NCBI GenBank assembly: GCA_020740775.1
Contig: JAHEWK010000021.1
Location: forward strand, 496,001-560,000
Direction of reading: 5' to 3'
DNA length: 64,000 bases
Source of the DNA: Ilyonectria destructans
Lineage: Eukaryota > Ascomycota > Sordariomycetes > Hypocreales > Nectriaceae
Shown here piece by piece: positions 23,127-34,193 of this stretch. The notes beneath the pieces were generated by a model that saw nothing but the letters and a program-made list of their open reading frames with translations, did not search any database and was not told the origin of the DNA. Within the stretch, counting starts at the first letter, position 1. Each line of letters starts with the position of its first letter. The position numbers and the translations under genes are program-made.

Positions 23127-23486
23127 ACGTACATGATAAGCGAGTGCAACTGTTGAATTGGAGGCATGTTGGAACACCAGGGCTCCAGGGAGTCACGTGA
23201 GAAACAGGAGATTGTCAGGCGATTCGGAAGGGGCTCGCCGAGCCTTCGGCCGGCTGGCCCGTATTAGGAAGAAAAGGAAAGGAAGACCTCCCTGATAAAA
23301 AGGGGGGGAGCTACAGTGAACAGATACAGAATACACACACATGTTCAAGGTCATCAAGTGGTCATACCTGTTAGATTGGATCATGTACAAAGCACCTGAT
23401 CGGGCGGTCACGTGGTGACCTCCCGGGTTGAGACCGACTATTGGTGCAGATACCTCAGGCCCCCACTTTTAGTGGTGATTGCAACA
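23127..23486. other. MITE end fragment followed by an LTR-like sequence
   Basis: 23127-23150 is a left end of the MITE family described at 23891 (ACGTACATGATAAGCGAG, preceded by TA). It is followed at once by a 336-bp block that begins TGTTG and ends CAACA (23151-23486), the inverted termini usual for an LTR. No matching target duplication or right MITE end is seen, so the LTR call is weak. Confidence 0.35.
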
Positions 23487-23890
23487 CATACGCAGTTACG
23501 GCCGGGAGACCTCGGAGAGACATATACATAATACACACACAATCAAGTCATCCAAGTGCCACGCTAGCTTTCCGACAGCAGCAGTCTTAGCCCTAGCTGC
23601 GGCAAGGATCCGATCAAATGACCAACATCCCCAAAGACCGTAAATCCCCTACTCACTATTATTTTTTTCAGCTGCTAAATTAAATACTTAAAGCTTTATA
23701 ATTATTTAATTTAAAATAATATAATAAGAGTAAAGCTTTAATTACTTTAAAGTATAAATTATTTTTAATATTAAAGTTATAAAAAACCTATATTAATTAG
23801 CAAATTGTATTTAAAAGTTTTAAGTAAATAGTTTTTTATCTTTAAATTTTAATGGAAAAGTTATTTTATTTTCTATTACTTATTAAGTTA
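23487..23890. other. AT-rich spacer
   Basis: The first 160 bp resemble retrotransposon leader sequence; the rest is AT-rich with no gene. Confidence 0.4.
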
Positions 23891-24724
23891 ACGTATATAA
23901 TAAGCGAGCGTCACAGACAAGTTGTCACGGCCTGGGCGACCTTCTTGGAGACCAGGGCGGTCACAACCGGCAGAACCGGAAGTACGGCGTTACTCGGTGC
24001 CGGAGTGAGCGGACCCACTTTAAGACAAGTGAGCAACACTGAGGACGCTCACTCACACGATCCACTGTAGAGTGAGCATCGTGAGCAGAGGGCACCGCGG
24101 CACGGTGAGCACCCATAGTATATAGCGATCTGAGAAGTGCACATCTAGTATGGGCAGCTACTCAGCTATCAATACAACTTGATTACATTGAGTATCTTTG
24201 ACTCTACCATTATCAGACGTGACACGCTTGTTCAAGTCTTGACCCGCCTGATTCATTGCAAACATAAAACCAATCAGGATCCCCTACCCTAGACTCACGA
24301 GCCTAGTGTGTAACCCGATCGTCACACAAGTGAGCGTCGCACTTGGATTTTCACCTTAAATCGCGATTTTAAAATAATTCTTAAAAACTCAAACTAAGCC
24401 TAAAATAGCTATAGTTTTAAATACAGCTTATTTATAATATATTCTATTTTTGAGAGGTTTTTTGAGCTATAGATACTTATAGCGCTAGTAGTGTAAAATT
24501 CGCACTGTTTCTTTTACTATTTTTATTTATAACTAGTTTTATAAATTGGTTAGAAATATAAGGAAAATAATATTTCGTAACTCTTTTCCTTAAAAACCTA
24601 AATTTAATTCTCTAGAAATTTACTAATTAAATAGCCCATTTTAGAAAATCTAAAATTTACACTTTTAGCTGTACAGTATAGGTGCGACGCTCGCTTGTTT
24701 GCGACGCTCGCTTATCATATACGT
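23891..24724. mobile_element. pogo-type MITE interrupted by a solo LTR
   Basis: Ends are ACGTATATAATAAGCGAGCG on the left and the inverted equivalent on the right, with TA on both sides (23889-23890 and 24725-24726). Without the inserted LTR it is 425 bp, and it is collinear with the 420-bp copy at 57769-58188. No coding capacity. Confidence 0.88.
23923..24326. repeat. Solo LTR with exact 5-bp TSD inside the MITE
   Basis: 404 bp starting TGTCACGGCC and ending GATCGTCACA. The 5-bp duplication CAAGT is exact (23918-23922 and 24327-24331), and the MITE sequence continues perfectly across it. A lone LTR of this kind arises by recombination between the two LTRs of a full element. The family matches neither the Copia nor the chromovirus LTR in this window. 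Confidence 0.88.
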
Positions 24725-24865
24725 TATATCTAAAGATTTTATTTAATTTAAATAGAGTAAACTATTTATTTTTATTATTAGTAAGTTAGACTATTAATAT
24801 TAATTGTGTGAGGTTAAAATAATTCTTATATAAAAGAAGGTTTTATTTTATTAGATATTTAATTA

Positions 24866-26013
24866 CTTGATAAGCATGCGCCGCATCCAAGTATGCGCCG
24901 CACTTTTCCCTCTTACACTTACCTGTCTACTCCATCAATCAAATCTCAACCACAAAGCATGCCACAGCAAAATACCGAAGCTAGAACCCTTCTCGCCCTT
25001 AAAGCCCTTCAAAATGACCCAAAACTAAGTATCCAACGCGCCGCATCGATATACGAGGTAGATGAGCGAAGGCTACGTCGCCGACAGAATGGCATTCAAT
25101 CTCGACGCGATTGGATCCCCCAATCGCGTCGACTATCCGATCTAGAGGAGCAGATCATTATTCAATTCATTCTCGACCTAGATTCGCGAGGATTTCCTCC
25201 GCGACTGCGTGGTGTTGAAGAAATGGCCAACCGACTGCTCGCTGACCGCGACGCGTCACCTGTCGGCAAGCGCTGGGCTTCCAACTTCGTCAGGCGACAC
25301 CAAGAGCTTAAGACGCGTTTTTTTCGTAAATACGACTATCAGAGGGCTAAATGCGAAGATCCGACCATTATTCGCGACTGGTTCAGGCTCGTGGAGAATA
25401 CGATCGCGAAGTATGGTATCGACCTCGCCGACATCTACAACTTTGATGAGACTGGCTTTATGATGGGCCTCATCGCAAGCGGAATAGTTGTCACAGGCGC
25501 AGAAAGGCGTAGAAACCCGAAATCAGTGCAGCCTGGAAACCGGGAATGGGTCACAGTCATTCAGGCGATTAATGCGGAAGGCTGGGCGATCCAGCCATTT
25601 ATTGTGGTTGCAGGCCAATATCACCTCGCTAACTGGTACCAAGAAAGCAACCTCCCGGGCGATTGGGCTATTGCAACGACTCAAAATGGTTGGACCGACA
25701 ATGAGACGGGTCTTGAGTGGCTCAAGCACTTTAATCAGCATACAAAGGATCGATCAATCGGTCGCTATCGTCTTCTGATCCTCGATGGGCACGAAAGTCA
25801 CCACTCCATTGACTTTGAGAAATATTGTGAAGAGAACCACATCATTACGCTTTGTATGCCGCCTCATTCGTCCCATCTACTTCAGCCTCTTGATGTCGGG
25901 TGCTTTGGGCCGCTTAAAATAGCCTATGGTCGAGCAATTGAGCAATTGATTAGATACTCTATAACCCACGTTTCGAAGACCGAGTTCTTCCCAGCCTTCT
26001 ACGCTGCCCACGC
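24866..26013 (+). mobile_element. pogo/Fot-type transposon, 3'-truncated
   Basis: The left end (24866 on, GATAAGCATGCGCCGCATCC) shares its arrangement with the termini of the MITE at 52478-52913. The right part is cut off exactly where the hAT at 26014 begins, and its continuation is not in the window. Confidence 0.8.
24959..26013 (+). pseudogene. pogo/Fot transposase (DD35D), truncated
   Basis: The start chosen is MPQQNTEARTLLALKALQ at 24959. An ATG at 24893 is also open, but it lies inside the terminal repeat. An N-terminal psq/HTH region (LSIQRAASIYEVDERRLRRR) and a CENP-B-type HTH (LDLDSRGFPPRLRGVEEMANRLL, GKRWASNFVRRH) precede the DDE core: YNFDETGFMMG, LLILDGHESHH and SSHLLQPLDVGCF, with 35 residues between the last two Asp. 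About 350 residues are present without lesion up to FFPAFYAAHAS. Then the hAT terminus replaces the C-terminal part that normally carries the GFRGAG-like block. The catalytic residues are intact, but the protein would end in hAT-derived residues. Confidence 0.88.
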
Positions 26014-26148
26014 CAGCGTTCCTAACAAGCCAAGTAAGTCAAGTCGGCACCCCAGACTTGTCGACTTGGCCTATTTTCAGGCTATATTTGTTTGTTTCTG
26101 ACGTAGATTTGACTTGACTTGTGGTGTTTGACAAGTCCTAGGCCCAGA

Positions 26149-28794
26149 TTATCCTCCAGAGATCTCTCCAGAGGCTTTACTAACTCCCATCTCGTTCCAA
26201 TTGAACATACCCATCCTAGCCCAGTTCTTGAGGCATTGACAAGACTTCATCGTTGCAAAGTGTTGCCTCTGCCTCTGAGAAGAGATCTGAAGCTTCGCAA
26301 CGCTGAAGCACCTCTCACACTCGCTTGACATAGCAGGAATAGTCAAGAAGTCTATTGCCATTCGATACAGCCTTGGCCACTTGCCCTTTCTGCTGATCCA
26401 CCACGAAATAAGGTCCTCAGCTTCCTCCCCACCTCCCTGATTAGTCTCTTCCTCAGCCAATGGCCGTGGAGGCTCTGAAAGGTAGTCCTCAATCTCGTCG
26501 ATCAAGCGTGGTTGTTGGGTCTGATAATAATTGCCCTTAGTGATCCACGGAGTCTTCGTCTTCTTCGCCTGGACATTCTGAGGAACTGGCTGAGAGCTCC
26601 CGCTTGCCCTATCCGCGTATGAGTCGTCAAACAAAGCCCTGAAGTCCTTGACAATGGCCTCCTTGCGTTCGGGGTAGTAGACTTCGATAAACCGTATCTT
26701 GTGAGCTGGGTGCAGAATCATTGCCGCCCAATAGACCCCTGTCTCCTCCATCAGATTCCTGTACTTTTCCAGCTTCTTAGAGGCAAACTCAAGCGAGTGC
26801 TGTATATATCGGAGGCTTAGATCGCCGAGTTGGAGCTCCTCAGTGGCTCTTGGTGACTCAGGCGGAGAGGATCGGCTCTGAGGAATAGACGAGGCTTGTC
26901 TTGGAGAGGAAATATCGACTTCGAAGTCTTGGAGGCGGGTAGGAAGTCTGATTTCCCTCTGCGAGCGCCGAGGCATCTGGGATTCGTCACCTGCAACAAA
27001 TATACAGCTTTCAGCTGAATCGGAAGACCCAAAGGAAGGCTCTTCTAGATCGATCTGTGGTGTCTCGAAAGGTGTACCAACAAGGCCCTCATTATAGCGT
27101 TTTTGCATTTCCTTGAGGTGGTCTTGCAAGCAACAGACTGTTGAGATGACCTCCGCAAACCTGGGTTCCCTGCCCTCAAAGTATTTGGTATACTCGATAT
27201 ATGGCTTCAAGATTTCGAGGATTTCCGTGAGGACGAGCCAGTCTTCGTGTTGCAAGACATCTTCTTCAGGGATCCGTTTTTCAGGTTTCTCGTCTGTCCT
27301 GCTCAGCCTGCAGAAGGTATCAATGATGTCCTTAAGCTTGATAGCGCGAAGGATCATAAGGTATATCGAATTCCACCGCGTATCGTTGTCTGCCTTCACC
27401 ATCAAGCCCACCACGTCCTTTTCGATTAGCCAAAGCCCCAGCTCTTGCAATACATCCGCGCGGATTCGACCAGTGGTGATTGCAAGGAATTGGTCTCTCC
27501 GTTGAGAGGATCTGCGGATGAAATGGACGGCGTTGTGAAGCTTGCCAACTGGGCCATACTTCCTCCACTCTTTGAGAAGCCTCAGTTCAGTATCAACATC
27601 AAGATTGTCCTTATTATAGGCAGAGTCGAAGATTTCTGACGAAGCTCCCTCGAGGAAGGCCTTGGCAGAGAGGTTGAGTACGTGGCCAAAGCAGCGGATT
27701 CGAACCTGCCTTTCAAGTTTGACTCTTTGGTACTCAGTTAAGTGAGGCTTCAACGCTTTAAGAATGGCCCTGACTGCCGTATCGCAAGAATCAGCGTTAT
27801 CAGCAGTAAAGAAGCCGAGTTTCTTGCTAATATCGAAGTCCCTAAACAACTGGACCATGATCCGAGCCTGGTTCTCGCCTCCGTGGCTGCCTTCAACCCG
27901 TTCAAGGGACAATAGACGTATCTGGAGCTTCCCAGAAGTGTCAACAAAGTGGGCGATAATGGAAAGCAATGCAATATTGTTTGGAGAAGTCCAGAGGTCA
28001 AAGGTGATATGGATTTTGCTCCGAGCCACTTGGAACTCACGCTTTAGAAGTGTCTTTCGAGTTTCGTACTCCATAGTGATCCAATTCTTGACTGTATCAG
28101 CGCTTTCAGGTAAGAGCTCATTAATGAAGTCCCTATTAAGTACCAGAAGGAGTTCGCGGAAAAGAGGGTGTTCAATGCCGTAGAAGGGGATATTTGCGTC
28201 GATAATCCAACCCATCAAGAGATTCTTGAATTCGTCAGCTGCCGTACGAACCACGAGGCGTTGGGAGGACTTGTCGGAGCTCGACGTCTTCGCAAAGTCG
28301 ATTATTGCTTGTCTCTTTGCAAGGGGCTCGTCCCCATCTTGGTCTTGAAGCTCCCCATCTGGAAATATACGGTGCTGTTTCTTGAGATGCCTGCCTGCTG
28401 ACGTAGTTGCCTCCCCATCGAATAGCTTCGTTATTCCGATCGATTCGCAGTGCTTGCAAAGAAAGACGTCTTCGTGCGTGTCGTCGGGGTTCAATCGAAC
28501 GAGACAGTTGACATGGGGCTGTATCCACGAATTGCGCTTCCTTTTCTTGTGTAGCCATGCCTCAAGGATATAGGTATTAACCCTGCCGTCGCTTTTCAGC
28601 TTGATCTTGGGGAGTTCATCCACATCCTTCGCGCCCCTGATATCGTCGGCTCGAATACTGGCAGTCTGGTAGGTAAAGGACAGGGAATTCGAGGACGAAG
28701 CTCGTCTAAGGACCGAGAACGCGTCGTTTCCAGCAGTCAATCCGTTGGAAAAATCGTCGGCATCTGAAAGGGCAGTTGAGGAAGGCGTATCCAT
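26149..28794 (-). CDS. hAT transposase
   Basis: 881 residues from MDTPSSTALSDADDF, without stops. The frame is open further up to 28941, but that part lies in an inverted repeat. A BED-type zinc finger (CKHCESIG...AGRHLKKQH) is near residue 115. The RNase H-like core includes ITFDLWTSPN, FFTADNADSCDTAVRA and RCFGHVLNLSAKAF, then RWNSIYLMI. An acidic, serine-rich insertion follows. The C-terminal dimerisation domain (MAIDFLTIPAMSSECERCFS) ends near 26149. Family knowledge: it would cut at the TIRs and make 8-bp duplications. With both TIRs present the element may be autonomous. Confidence 0.92.
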   Translation of the reverse strand: MDTPSSTALSDADDFSNGLTAGNDAFSVLRRASSSNSLSFTYQTASIRADDIRGAKDVDELPKIKLKSDGRVNTYILEAWLHKKRKRNSWIQPHVNCLVRLNPDDTHEDVFLCKHCESIGITKLFDGEATTSAGRHLKKQHRIFPDGELQDQDGDEPLAKRQAIIDFAKTSSSDKSSQRLVVRTAADEFKNLLMGWIIDANIPFYGIEHPLFRELLLVLNRDFINELLPESADTVKNWITMEYETRKTLLKREFQVARSKIHITFDLWTSPNNIALLSIIAHFVDTSGKLQIRLLSLERVEGSHGGENQARIMVQLFRDFDISKKLGFFTADNADSCDTAVRAILKALKPHLTEYQRVKLERQVRIRCFGHVLNLSAKAFLEGASSEIFDSAYNKDNLDVDTELRLLKEWRKYGPVGKLHNAVHFIRRSSQRRDQFLAITTGRIRADVLQELGLWLIEKDVVGLMVKADNDTRWNSIYLMILRAIKLKDIIDTFCRLSRTDEKPEKRIPEEDVLQHEDWLVLTEILEILKPYIEYTKYFEGREPRFAEVISTVCCLQDHLKEMQKRYNEGLVGTPFETPQIDLEEPSFGSSDSAESCIFVAGDESQMPRRSQREIRLPTRLQDFEVDISSPRQASSIPQSRSSPPESPRATEELQLGDLSLRYIQHSLEFASKKLEKYRNLMEETGVYWAAMILHPAHKIRFIEVYYPERKEAIVKDFRALFDDSYADRASGSSQPVPQNVQAKKTKTPWITKGNYYQTQQPRLIDEIEDYLSEPPRPLAEEETNQGGGEEAEDLISWWISRKGKWPRLYRMAIDFLTIPAMSSECERCFSVAKLQISSQRQRQHFATMKSCQCLKNWARMGMFNWNEMGVSKASGEISGG

Positions 28795-28904
28795 TGTTTC
28801 GGTACGAAAGCTCAAGAATTGGTGGAGGAATTGATGACTTGGGACAAAGTCTTGGTGAAATTTATTGAGCACCGCGTCACCGCGACGGCGCGACGCCAGA
28901 TGTT

Positions 28905-28984
28905 GGGGCCCAATAGGTGCGCGCACCCGGGTGCGCAGCACGTGACACTTCCATGCGCACCCAGGTGCGCACCTATTGGGCCCC
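28905..28984. repeat. 80-bp inverted repeat with nested palindromes upstream of the hAT transposase
   Basis: Perfect 18-bp arms (GGGGCCCAATAGGTGCGC and its complement) enclose the 16-bp perfect palindrome GCGCACCCGGGTGCGC, an E-box-like CACGTG and a near copy GCGCACCCAGGTGCGC. It lies about 110 bp before the transposase start. It could be a regulatory hairpin, a foldback insertion or a transposase-binding site. Confidence 0.7.
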
Positions 28985-29221
28985 TTTGGAGACGGGAGAC
29001 AACACCAAGAAAATTATCACCAGAACTATATTTGGCCACTTTCCGGGGCCAATTGACCCTATATAGAGGAAAAACCAGATGCCATATATGACTTGCAAGT
29101 CTGGCAAGTCTGAGTGAGGAGAACTTGACTTGATTTGTGTTGTGAGCCCGACGATTTGATTTGCAAGACTTGATTTGGCTTGCCAACTTGACTTGCTAGA
29201 CTTGACTTATTAGGAACGCTG

Positions 29222-32200
29222 GTAGAGTATACTCGCAAGGCGCTGGAAAACCTCGCGACCTCTCGATCGTCTAGCTTTGCCTGCACGCGGGTAGACAGGA
29301 GCTTCCAGGACTCCATAGATAGTTGGAGCAGCCGCAGTTCCCCGAGAGCTGTGCGAAACGCCTCCTGGTCGTCGCCGCGCTGCCTCTGAACAACCTTCAA
29401 GAATACTGATTTATCGAAGCGCCTATACGCGTTCCTGCCCTTGATCTCTACTCCCTGCACCTCTTTGTCGTAATAAAGTGGCTTCTGTAGCACAGGGGGA
29501 AGCTGGAAGAAGTCACCAACCAAGAGGATGTTCAGGCCGCCAAAGAACTCCTCATTCCTGTTCGGGAACGCCTCGCGGAGACGGTCATCGATCCACGATA
29601 GCTGACGCAGCCCTAGCATGCTCTTCTCATCGATGATTAGGTACTTGATATCCTTCAGCTTCTTCTGGAGCTGGGTCTTATCAACGGGAGATAGGGGCTT
29701 GAAGTCCTTATTGATTGGGAGGTGTAACAGGGAGTGCAAGGTAGTGCCCGATATCTGGTTTCCCGCGACGCCCGTTGGCGCAGCACGCCAAACAGGTGTC
29801 CCCCTCCCCCCTGTCGCGGATTGGAGGTGCGCGGAGAGCAGGTTGATGAGGTATGACTTGCCAGTACCGCCTCCGCCATCCACGTGGAGTAGCAACGGAG
29901 AGGGATCCTGGGTCAGGAAGTGGCCCATCACCGCATCGTATACTATGCGCTGCTCTGGATTTAGGGAATCGCGAGCCTCCAAGGGCTGATCATCCACATC
30001 AAGGTCAAGGGTGTTTTCCGCTTTGCGTTGCTTCCAGTAGTCGCTGTTGAGAATGCCATCATCGGCATACCGCCCAACATGAGGGGTCCAATCGTAATTG
30101 ATGTCAATGTCTCGGCGGCCGAGGATGTCGATGTCCTCTTCCTCCAGTGGGCGGTCAGGTAGCATGCGGGCGAGTTCATGCCAGTCCTCCTCCGCGATGG
30201 GCTCCTCATGGACCTCAAGCTCAAATTCATCCTCCTCTGCCGTCAATTCATCTATATCTGGCTCCCCATAATGATCGTCCGCATGGGTATCGTGGTGCTG
30301 TCTGCAGTGCATGTACGCAGCCGTGAAGGAATCGAACCGCTGCCTGCCCACAACGAGCAACTCTTGTGGAGAGCGATGTGGATGAACCATCATCAATTTA
30401 ACACGGCAGAAGTCGTTAAACTGGGAAGAGGCCTCCATAGATTTGTATCGAGGGAAGTAAGACAGGACTCTCTTCTTCGCTTGAGCAGCGAGTCTCCTCC
30501 ACGTGTTGAGATTGTACGATTGCAGGTATTCGAGATAGGTTATATCCTCATGCTGGTCCTTTCTCTCTAGATATTTCCTGTAGCTGCCTATGGCCTCGTT
30601 GACATCTCCGTCCACACGATACGAACGTGCCTGTCGCTCTAACGGACGGCAGTCCACGGTGACAACCATACGGGTGCCTTCTTGCAGCGGAATGTTAAGC
30701 AGCAGATGGGAAATCTCCTGCGCCGAGTAATCTCTCTCGGCAATCAGCTTGTTCATCAGGCGAGAGGAGAAGGACAACAGGGGCTGAATGTGCGATGTGT
30801 GAGGCAAGACCTGGTCTGCAAGCCTGGCGAAAGACTCGGTCTTCTTCTCAGATTTACTGCAATACTTCGCAGCGTACGTAATAACCGCCTGTAAGCTGGT
30901 GCAAGGAGATATGTCGATATTGGCTAGCCAGCCTAGGATAATCGCAGGATTGAAGTTATTCATGAGGCTGTCATTCCGGGCCGCCTCAAAGACGTAGTAC
31001 GACCTGCCTTCCTTCCTGATCACTGCGGCCAGCTCCCGCAAGGCACGAGGGAAGTCAAAACGACACTCCCTCTCTGGATTGGCAACGTTGGCCGCCTCGA
31101 TATCCGCAGCGGCACCTTCCATGTCCCTCGCCAGATCACCGGTTCTCTTCCTCACGCGCAAGCAGTACGTGGTATTGCACTTGTGGCGCTGGCAACGGTT
31201 GACGATTTGTGAGAGCCGCAGGAATGTCATCTCTATGCTCAGGGGATCCACGCTCAGGGGATTACCCTCACCCTGAGGCATAGTCCTACTCGGCTCAGGG
31301 TTAATGGCAGTGACGTGGAATCCCCATGTGCGTGCAAATACATCACGAGCCGCTTCGTCCTCCATGTCGGCTCCTGGACAATTATCCATCCAGTACAGGC
31401 CGTGGTTGTGTGGGCTACCACGGCCTTGCCATTCGTACCGATCCCAGTAATCTGTGATGCTGAACTTCTTACTTAGCACGATATCCCGAAAGAGGGTGTA
31501 TCGGCGGTAGAAGTGGAAAGCAGCAATGTGAGGGTTCTGCCGCAATAGGCGGCGCGATAGAGCCATCCTCTCCGGCTCGGTGGCGGCTAGCCAGTCGTCA
31601 TACTGGGGCATATGCTGGTAGAGACTCCGCCAGTGTAAATCTGCCGGGCTAAACGTGATGAATGCACCGGGACAACCAAGGTTATAGGCATAGGCCTCGA
31701 GGTCCTGCCTCTTTTTGTTCCAGAATGGACGCGTACCGCGAATAGAAACCGCATGCCTTGTGATCGAGTTGATCAGCGCCTGCGCCTCGGGGTCCTCGCT
31801 GTGTTCGAGCGCCTGAATGAGTTGCTCTCGCGTGAGCGGCTGGTGCCTCCCATCATGTTGCTTCACGAAGAATCTGGACCGTGAACGTGCCTGTGACCGC
31901 ATTAGTGTGTTGAAGGCGACGAAGCGGAAGGTCGGGTGGCGTGCAAAACGCCCGTCGTGCCAGCGCATCGCGTGCTCGACGTAATCCTTGTAATCAATGG
32001 AGCGTAATCGAGGTTCAACAAAGTCGGCTCTACCGTCAGGAAAGAGGCAGGGAAACGCTAAGGAGAGCAGGGCATGAGAGCGATTGAACTCATTAATGGG
32101 TGTGTGTCGTATATTCGGGAGCCGCAGCTCGTGTTGCGCCTGCACCTGGAAGCTTGTGGAAAGCCCTGAATCAACTTCTGATTCTCCGGCGAGAATAGAC

Positions 32201-34193
32201 CGCAGAGCATCGAGTTCCGTGTCCTTGGCCAACAGGTCTGGCACTGCAGCCTCGTCCTCCAGGTCAGGCTCTGCCTCCTGATCTTCCTCGGGTCCAACAT
32301 CCGCAGCCTCCACCTGACTCTGGGGGATGGCATCCAGGACATTGCCATCTTGGGGCAATTGATTCAGCCTCTCTTCGTCGATGACGATGCATCGATAGCC
32401 AGGATGATGGCGGCGGAGGTAGTCTAGCCATATGACAACCGGCTGGCGGCGGACACGGAACTGGCGGGTGAATTGGCGGCTAAGAATTGCGTGGGACGAC
32501 GTATTGGCAGGACGTAGTAATACAATGTTCAACTCCTGCGGCAGAAGCGGGAGCTGGTTGTACACTAAGCCAACCTCACGGAGAAAGTGAACTACGTGCC
32601 CCCGATACTTGTACTGCTGCCCTCGCACAAGCATAATGTTCACGTGGACGTGAACACGAGCAATCAAAGACTCTTCGGTAGGCGTAAGCTGGGGCAACCG
32701 GGCCGGTACAGGGCCAAAGTCGAGCTGATTATCCGCAGAGAAGAAATACGGCTCGTCGGCGCGGCGTTTCTCATCTTTTCGATAACAACGCGCACAAATG
32801 CCATCGCAATCGATCTTCATCTGGAACCAACACTCCTGGCATCGACCGCAAAACTGCATTTGGTCATTGTCCAGCTTTGTCCAGAACTCGCGGAGGATTG
32901 CCTTGTCGCGACCAGTCAAGGCGCAAGCATCAAGGTCGCCATTCCACACCGGATCTTGCGCATGAAAGACCGCCGATTCTTCAGGTGGAATTATCACTGG
33001 ACTCCGAATACGCCGTGGCGGCATCGACGATCGAGTTTGCCTTCGAGATTTTCTTGGCCGCCCTCCTGTACCAGGGGCAGGACCACGGCGACCACGCCTT
33101 AGCTGTGCGGAAGGCTGCCGCAAGCGATGGCGAAGAGGGCTTCCATCCACGCAATCATTATCGTCGTTCTCGTCTTCGTCCCCTAGATCGGAATCAGACT
33201 CTACCCCTAATTGTTTGAGGTACCTCCGTGGTCGAGCAGGTGAAAGCAGCAAGTTGAAATAGTCATCGGCGTCAATATCAGATTCAGAGAACTGTCCCCT
33301 GTCATCCCCTTCCTTGATTACCCCATCCCCATCTAGAAACCCACTCGGTCGTAGTTGATCTTGACTCCCATCTACGTTCCGTGGTTAGCCTGAACAAACT
33401 ACTGGGGCCACAGAACAAGGATACCTTCTCCAGGACACTCAAAATCTTCCAAGACGCCAAGTTGAGATATTGTGGGAGTCAGTGACACAGTCTCCCCTGC
33501 ACGGCGTCGTGAACGATGGTCGCGCTGGATAACAGCCAGCTTGGCCCTCGCCCCAGCCTTTGAGGAATCATCTTGCGAGTCCTTCCCCCCCTTGTGGAAC
33601 CTGGTGGCCAAGTAAGAGTAATCCACACCAGGTGTGCTGCTTCGAAGAGTAGATGGATCAGAATGTGAGACGAGTGGATGGGTCGTTGGCTGCACAGGCG
33701 GTGACGGAGCTAGAGCCCGGAAGAGCCGCGAGCTTTGTTGGGTTGGTGGAATTGGCGTCCCTAGCACTACGTGCGGCTGGCTAATTGACTCTCCGAATAA
33801 ACTCCTAGCTGTATGAAGTTGCCGTAGCTTCTCTGGCGATGTAGGCTGGGTCCCGGATCTCTCGTTGGGAGGCGATAGGCCAGCATCTCCTTCGGTTCTC
33901 TTCGTGGCAGGTCTGCCAGGTGAGGATGGACGAAGTGCAATGTTCCGCAGCGTCTGGAGCACGACTTTGGATCTAGAATGCTTCATTTGATGAGGGTTAA
34001 GAGACGTATAGACGAGGAAGGCAGAACTTACATGAGAAACGCGCTGGTTACGGCAGTCTATGCATTGCTTAGTTTGCCCAGCAGACTGCCTCTTTGCTGT
34101 GAAGGCACTCTCCGGTCTCTCCTCCCCACAACGAGCACAAACAACGAAGAGTAAATCAGTAGAGAGCTCTTCGGGGTTGAGACCGAAATCCAT
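29222..34193 (-). pseudogene. Helitron Rep-helicase (RepHel), 3'-truncated
   Basis: The N-terminal part (33425-34193) has a zinc-ribbon-like CARCGEE...KQCIDCR. A 53-bp intron (33372-33424, GT-AG) joins it to the long frame (CPGE/DGSQDQLRPSG). The main frame holds a second Cys cluster (CGRCQECWF...CARC), the Helitron-like N domain, and the rolling-circle initiator HUH motif (GRGSPHNHGLYW) with its tyrosine region (YAAKYCSKSEK). A PIF1-type helicase follows: Walker A GGGGTGKSYL, Walker B YLIIDEKSM, GDFFQLPPV. Coding similarity stops at LRVYST, where the hAT end begins at 29221, so the last helicase motifs are missing. Helitrons replicate by single-strand rolling circle. The 5' terminus should lie right of 34193 but I could not define it; the 3' CTRR end is lost. 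A second intron near 33975-34032 is possible. Confidence 0.88.

Larger units (their letters stand above)
26014..29221 (-). mobile_element. Full-length hAT transposon without matching flanks
   Basis: 3208 bp. Both ends read CAGCGTTCCTAA(C/T)AAG(C/T)C inwards, followed by many CAAGTC subterminal repeats. It carries a complete transposase gene. The 8 bp on the left (GCCCACGC) and right (GTAGAGTA) differ, although two different host genes stop exactly at the two ends. The same end also occurs at 46653. Confidence 0.85.
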
